Below are positions 58,953 to 64,000 of a DNA stretch of 64,000 nt, in pieces; the stretch's first letter is position 1; every line of letters begins with the position of its first letter. This DNA is from Psoroptes ovis (taxonomy: Eukaryota; Arthropoda; Arachnida; Sarcoptiformes; Psoroptidae). The translations under genes and the position numbers were made by a program. Under the pieces are notes generated by a model, which made no database searches, was not told the origin of the DNA, and was given only the letters and a program-made list of their open reading frames with translations. The stretch spans positions 992,001 through 1,056,000 of the forward strand of contig PQWQ01000005.1 in assembly GCA_002943765.1 (NCBI GenBank), in the 5' to 3' direction.

Positions 58953-61518
58953 AATATCTGTGTGTACCCGGTGTTTGAATGTTTGCTTGCTGTGTGTTTA
59001 TGTGCAGATAAAATTCGATGAGAAAATTTCCCGAACGTAAAAATTACGAATCATTAAATAATTTTGTTTGTTTGTTTGTTTTTTACACAAGAAATTTTCA
59101 ATTCAATGAATCAATGGTCCATATTATATTCATTGAGAGTAAGTATCAATGAATGAATGTTGTTTGTTTGATGGCCATGATGCCGATGATCGTTTGATGA
59201 TGATAATTACTGGTCATAATGGCCCGTAATTATGTGTCGTGTGTGTGTGTGTGTACCTTTATGTTTTGGAAATTTTTTATTTTTTCGAAAAATTTTGTTT
59301 TTTCCAAATAGTTTCAAAGACATTAAAAATTGTTTATTTTCGTTGATGAACAACTTTTTATTTTTGAATGTTTTCATGTTGATAATTGTTTTTTTTTCTG
59401 TTTTGTTGTTTTGTTTGATGACCATTCATTGATTATTCATTGGCAATTCATTGACCATTGTCCATCGATTTTGAATGATGATAATTTCTGTTGTGTTTGC
59501 AGCTTGTCCCTTGGTCCAGCGTGTGTATCTGCATGTGTGTGTGCGTACGTACGTACGTTTTTCGTGTGGTCCATTTTCGTCGAAATTATTTATTTGTTTT
59601 TCGTGTTTTCATTTGTTTCATTCACTTTTCATTGTTTATTTTTTGTTTTTCTATGAATGAAAACAATTGAAATTTCGATAAAATTCGGTGAATCGTAAAA
59701 TTTTTGAAAATTTCTAAATTAGTCAAATGAATGGTTTCTTTGGTCAGTTTAGTCCATGTTCTCTTTGGTCTAAGGCTCATACCTTTGTTTTTGGTTTTTT
59801 GTTGGGTTTTTTCTTTGATTGTTTCAGGTCATTCGGACCTTTTACCATTTCAAGGAGCTATTCATCGATACATAATATCGATGTGTGTGTAAAGTGTGTG
59901 TATCACAATCGTAATAATTTTGATTTTTTCTCATTTTTCCCATTCAAAAGTTTTAAATATTTTCAATATTTTAATGGCGATTCGTGATCTCATCGATTAT
60001 TATTATTATTATTATCATTGCATTTGTATTGGTATTTGTATCTGCCGTTCTGTGTTTGTTTGCTTGATGCTTGTTATGATCATTCGTTATGACTGATGTC
60101 GTGTGTATGCATAGTTAATAGTTGTATGTACCACCGGCCATCACCACCGCTAACTACAACATGGACAATCGACGATGATAATGATGATGATGATGATGAT
60201 GAAGATTTTTTTTTTTATTCAAAAGTTTTGACTAAATTCGAAGATTTCCTGGAAATTTTCGTTGATTTTATTTTATTTCATTTTTTGAAAAGTTTTCTTT
60301 TGAAAAAAATGAAATAAAAAATGAAAATCGAAATGATGTTTGGCCATTTTGTTTGATTTTGATTTTGTTTTTGCACTGGACAATCAACGATGATCATTGT
60401 CCTTTGTCTTAATGGTTTTTCCTGATGTGGATGTTCTTTGGTCTTGAGATTGTGGACGTCTTCGGTCTTCATCCGTTTGGACATTGTGGACACTGTGGAC
60501 ATCGATCGATTGTCCTGCCTTTTTTGGGCATAAACTTTGTATTTTTATTGTTGTTGGTATTCGAATCAATGATTGTTGTTTTGTCCATTCGCACACAAAC
60601 AATGATCGATGAATGATGATCATCGCTTGGTGATGGTGTTGGTCACCACCACCAAATCTAATCAGAAATTCATTTATGTCTCCGTGTAAATGAATCCATG
60701 AATCAAAGATCAAATGAAAGATGATAATTAAAGATTCACAAATGATAATTTCGTATTTACTTTGTGCATTAAAAAAAATAATGAATTAATTCCATAAATT
60801 ATCAGACAGAATTATCTTGGCCAATCTCTGATTGATCATTGATTAATTTAATGATTATTCAATAATGAATCAATGATAATAAATAATGATAAATTCATTA
60901 TCAATCTATTAGTCTATTCAATTATTTGGTTCATTTTGTTGTCGTCGTCGTTTGCTTTTTGTTGTTGTTTGTTGTTATTATTATCATTATTCATTAATCA
61001 GATCATAATCTCTGTAATGATTATTTGGCGGTGATAATTATTTATTAACCCTTTTCCATAGCCATTTTGATCCATTTTTAATCTTTTTTAACCCATTTTT
61101 AAAAGCTTTTAACCCTTATTTGAACATGCACATTTGTCAGGCAGAGGACCTTTTTTGGAGCAAATGTAAAGGGTTATACATTTACAGCAAGATTTTTTTT
61201 TGAATTTTCTGTTCTTTGAATTTTGAAAATCCATTTATAATTGAAATTTTTTTCCATTATTTCAATTAATTTCAATTCAAATATAATTCAATCATCATCA
61301 TTATCGTCATCATGATAATAATTCCATAAGAAATTCTTATGGTTCGTTTGTTCATAAATTCAAAAATATGTTGTTGAATGAATGTATATACGAGCATTAT
61401 TATTATGATTATTGTGATTCTGTTTGTGTTGATTGAATAATAATGATGATTATTATTATGATTATTTTAATCATTTTTATATCATTATTATTATTATGAT
61501 GATTATGAAAATTTTTGC

Positions 61519-61631
61519 AAGTCCGAAAAGTTTCGTCGCTTGTCTGCATGAGCATACATAGATGAATAATTGATTAGATTTCCATTGATTTTCAATGGAT
61601 TTAAATAGCGATGGAACTTTTCGGACAACCA
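61519..61631. mobile_element. mini mariner-type element, copy I (longer, third type)
   Basis: The left arm GTCCGAAAAGTTTCGTCGCT (61521) pairs with the right arm AGCGATGGAACTTTTCGGAC (61607) with few mismatches. The right end continues AACC and the left end is decayed. It is about 113 bp, with an interior unrelated to copies A-G. Confidence 0.75.
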
Positions 61632-63178
61632 AAAATATTTTATTTTAAATGAATCAATGGAAAATAATTTTTAAATTATTTTCATAATTGATTTTCATAT
61701 TTTCATATTGTGAATTGAATTATATTCTATGAGTGATGATTTTCTTTCCAAAATAATTTTCAAAAACCACTTATCGTTTATTTCTATGATTTATTATTAT
61801 GAAATATGATGATTATCTTATTGTTGTTCTCCAAATGTTAACAATCATCATTGAACAATTGGAAAAATCGATTGATTTGTGCATTTGGGATTTGATTTGA
61901 TTCTAAAATTTCCAGGGTTTAAAAGAATTTCAAGATTCCAGAATTCAAAAATCTCAAAGAATACATCCATGAAAACCCTCTTCGACGTTGTCGGTGACGT
62001 TCCTCACACACTCTTCAAAAATAACACAAGATGCTTTCTTAAGATAGCGATTAATTTTTGAATAATTTTTGTGAATTCGGAATCAATAAAAACCACAATT
62101 AATTCAATTGGTGTTTGTCATCAATCGGTTAATCATCGAACAATGAAAGAATAGTCTTTGATTGAAAAATATTGTTTTCGAAGAAGAATATTTTCAAAGC
62201 ATTCAAAGAAAACTCAAAATAGAATACGTGTTTTGAAATTTTACTCGTCGTCGTCAATTTTCCAACTTGTAAATCACGTATTTACATCACGGCTATTGTG
62301 TCTGTGTGTTTTTATGTGAAAATATGCAATTTTCTCCATTTGGAATTTGAAATTCCAAAATTTAGTGGTTCACAAATGGCAGCAGCGATTCAATTCAATA
62401 AGACAGAATCGTCAAACCTCGTGAAAAGTTGTTGCATTAATTCAAGCGCTTCTCAGTGAATTCCCAAGTGTTTTCACCAAGTTATTCTCTCATAGAAATT
62501 CTTAAGAATTCTCTGAACAATTCAATTGAATAGATTCAACTACAAATCGAATTGAGAATCGCTGCAACAATTTTTTCAATTACATTTTACATTATATTCT
62601 TCAATTGATAATTGATAATTTTTCCTCATTTTTCCTCTCTTTTTTCTCTGTTGATTTTGTTGATTTCAATTTGTTGTTGAACATTTCATAATTCTCCACA
62701 CACAAACACAAACACAAACACACAAACGACAAAAATCAATTGAATCGCTCTTCGATTCGATTGAATTGAATTCAATCTCTTTCGTCGATTTCAATCGATG
62801 AATCTTCGGTAAATCGAATTTTTCTCAAAATCATCGTAATCACTCTCTTCACACATAGAGAATCGAAGATTTCACAAAATTTACAGATTTCAAAGAAAAG
62901 CTTATAGAATTTACAGAATCACATGATTCGTGTATATTTTCCATTTTTTTAGTTTTTGGTAATTCCATTTGAAATACTTGTATTTTTTTTTGGAACTGTT
63001 TACCCCCAAAAATGAAATTCAAAATTCGATTCAATTTTGAAATTCTTGAAAATTTTCATTTTCACCATTTTCAATCTAAATCACACTTGAGTAAATCACA
63101 TGTGAAAAATGAAATAATAATAATCGTAAAATTGATGGAAAAAATAAAAATTGATCCTCGCGTAAACATTCGTATGGT

Positions 63179-63202
63179 GGCCGGCCGGCCGGCCTGCCGG
63201 CC
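63179..63202. repeat. GGCC tandem patch
   Basis: Four GGCC units run without interruption, then TGCC and GGCC follow. This is an abrupt GC block in otherwise AT-rich DNA. Confidence 0.8.
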
Positions 63203-64000
63203 TCTCGATCGGTTGTAAATAAGTAGTTTTCGTTGTTGTTACTGCTGCAAATGTGGTAAACAAACAAACAGCCAGCCAAATGGAATCGAATAATTGATAA
63301 ACATCTCAAGTGATTTCGATCGAATTAGTGTATGAAGCGAAATATTTGTTTACCGGGACCCTGGAATTATAAATTTGTTAAATAAATAAATAAATTCAAA
63401 GAATTCAATGATCTCTATTTTTTTTGTGGATAAATTTTCTGAAAATTTTGGCGCCAAATTTTAATTTTCAAATTTCAAGTTTCAAATTTCGTATAATTTT
63501 CATTTTCATTCAGTTCATAGTTGAATTAAAAATTCAATTTGACGATTTTGAACAAAATTACCTTTTGTTCATGCTTTCGCTTTGGTGTTCCGACCACCTA
63601 CCCCTCTTCGAATTTCTGAAAATTTCCCCCGAAATTTTTCTTCTCGTAAATTTTCCTGAATTGAACAATATTTTCAACTGAAAAAAAAGGTTCAATGAAA
63701 CATTCAAATGCCGACAATGCAAATAATGGAGAGAAAATTTCTTGGAAATCATAATTTTTCAGATTCCGTATTGTTTATTTTTTATTGTTTCGGTTTCCCG
63801 AGAATTTATTTAATGATTGCCGAGGTTTTCTTAAATATTTCCATCTTTGAATCATAAATAAGTAATTACCAATGTGGATTACCGATTGAAATTACCGAAT
63901 TTCAAATTTGAATTCTTTGAGTCCAAATTGGCAATTAATATGAGCCTTAAGGACATGGCCCTTTATTCGAACAGGCCATCAGCCAGCCTGTTAGCTTGCT

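Larger units (their letters stand above)
53241..64000. other. non-coding interval to the window end
   Basis: No host gene can be supported. Besides the miniature elements it has a 36-bp tandem repeat (58861), a (TTG)n(TGG)n tract at 58091-58135, GAAAATTTCCC-type words (56405-56475, 63600-63670) and a GGCC-rich patch (63179). Short frames such as 58253-58486 and 59330-59656 have no recognisable motif. Confidence 0.55.

Noticed and set aside
1..64000. tRNA or rRNA genes
   Set aside because: No A-box/B-box pair or GGTTCGA-type T-arm with a cloverleaf was found on either strand by reading; a tRNA scan would be decisive.

Overview
The window looks like nuclear DNA of an arthropod, most likely an acariform (dust-mite-like) mite. 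It is very AT-rich and full of short tri- and tetranucleotide repeats (TTCA, GATT, ATG, TG). It contains an exon coding long Ser/Gln/His/Pro runs, a GT-donor microexon, and metazoan transposon families (mariner, hAT, LTR retroelements with an Env-like gene). The mite assignment is an inference from composition and style; no diagnostic marker gene is present.

Layout. Bases 1-1596 are the 3' end of a host gene coding a low-complexity, probably disordered protein; the reading frame is already open at base 1. From about 1.6 to 11.3 kb the sequence is non-coding apart from one weak exon candidate at 6871. At 11282-18410 lies a complete LTR retroelement with a Gag-Pol frame, an integrase tail and an Env-like protein. 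Its coding frame changes at two places. The Gag looks BEL/Pao-like while the Pol is clearly Ty3/gypsy-like. Just downstream (18728-20010) is an internally deleted hAT transposon with 13-bp terminal repeats and an exact 8-bp target duplication. At 25524-28137 is a compact second LTR element. Its two 228-bp LTRs appear identical, and it encodes only Gag and protease followed by a basic tail, with no RT, RNase H or integrase.

From 28.1 to 40.3 kb I see no convincing gene, but there is a tight cluster of a 10-base motif (GGTAGTAGCA) at 35.16-35.96 kb and many palindromes. At 40301-40334 a short ATG-bearing segment ends in a GTAAGT donor. It is probably the first coding exon of a host gene whose very long first intron fills the rest of the window. 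That interval carries a nearly intact mariner element (51955-53240) and a cluster of about 80-bp mariner-type miniature elements (41.87-61.63 kb).

How the parts relate. The two LTR elements share Gag architecture and the same 12-base sequence directly after the 5' LTR, but have unrelated LTRs. They look like members of one lineage. The small one is a recent, non-autonomous passenger that must use replication enzymes supplied in trans by a relative. The miniature elements are likewise non-autonomous passengers of mariner transposases, although their ends do not match the resident mariner copy.
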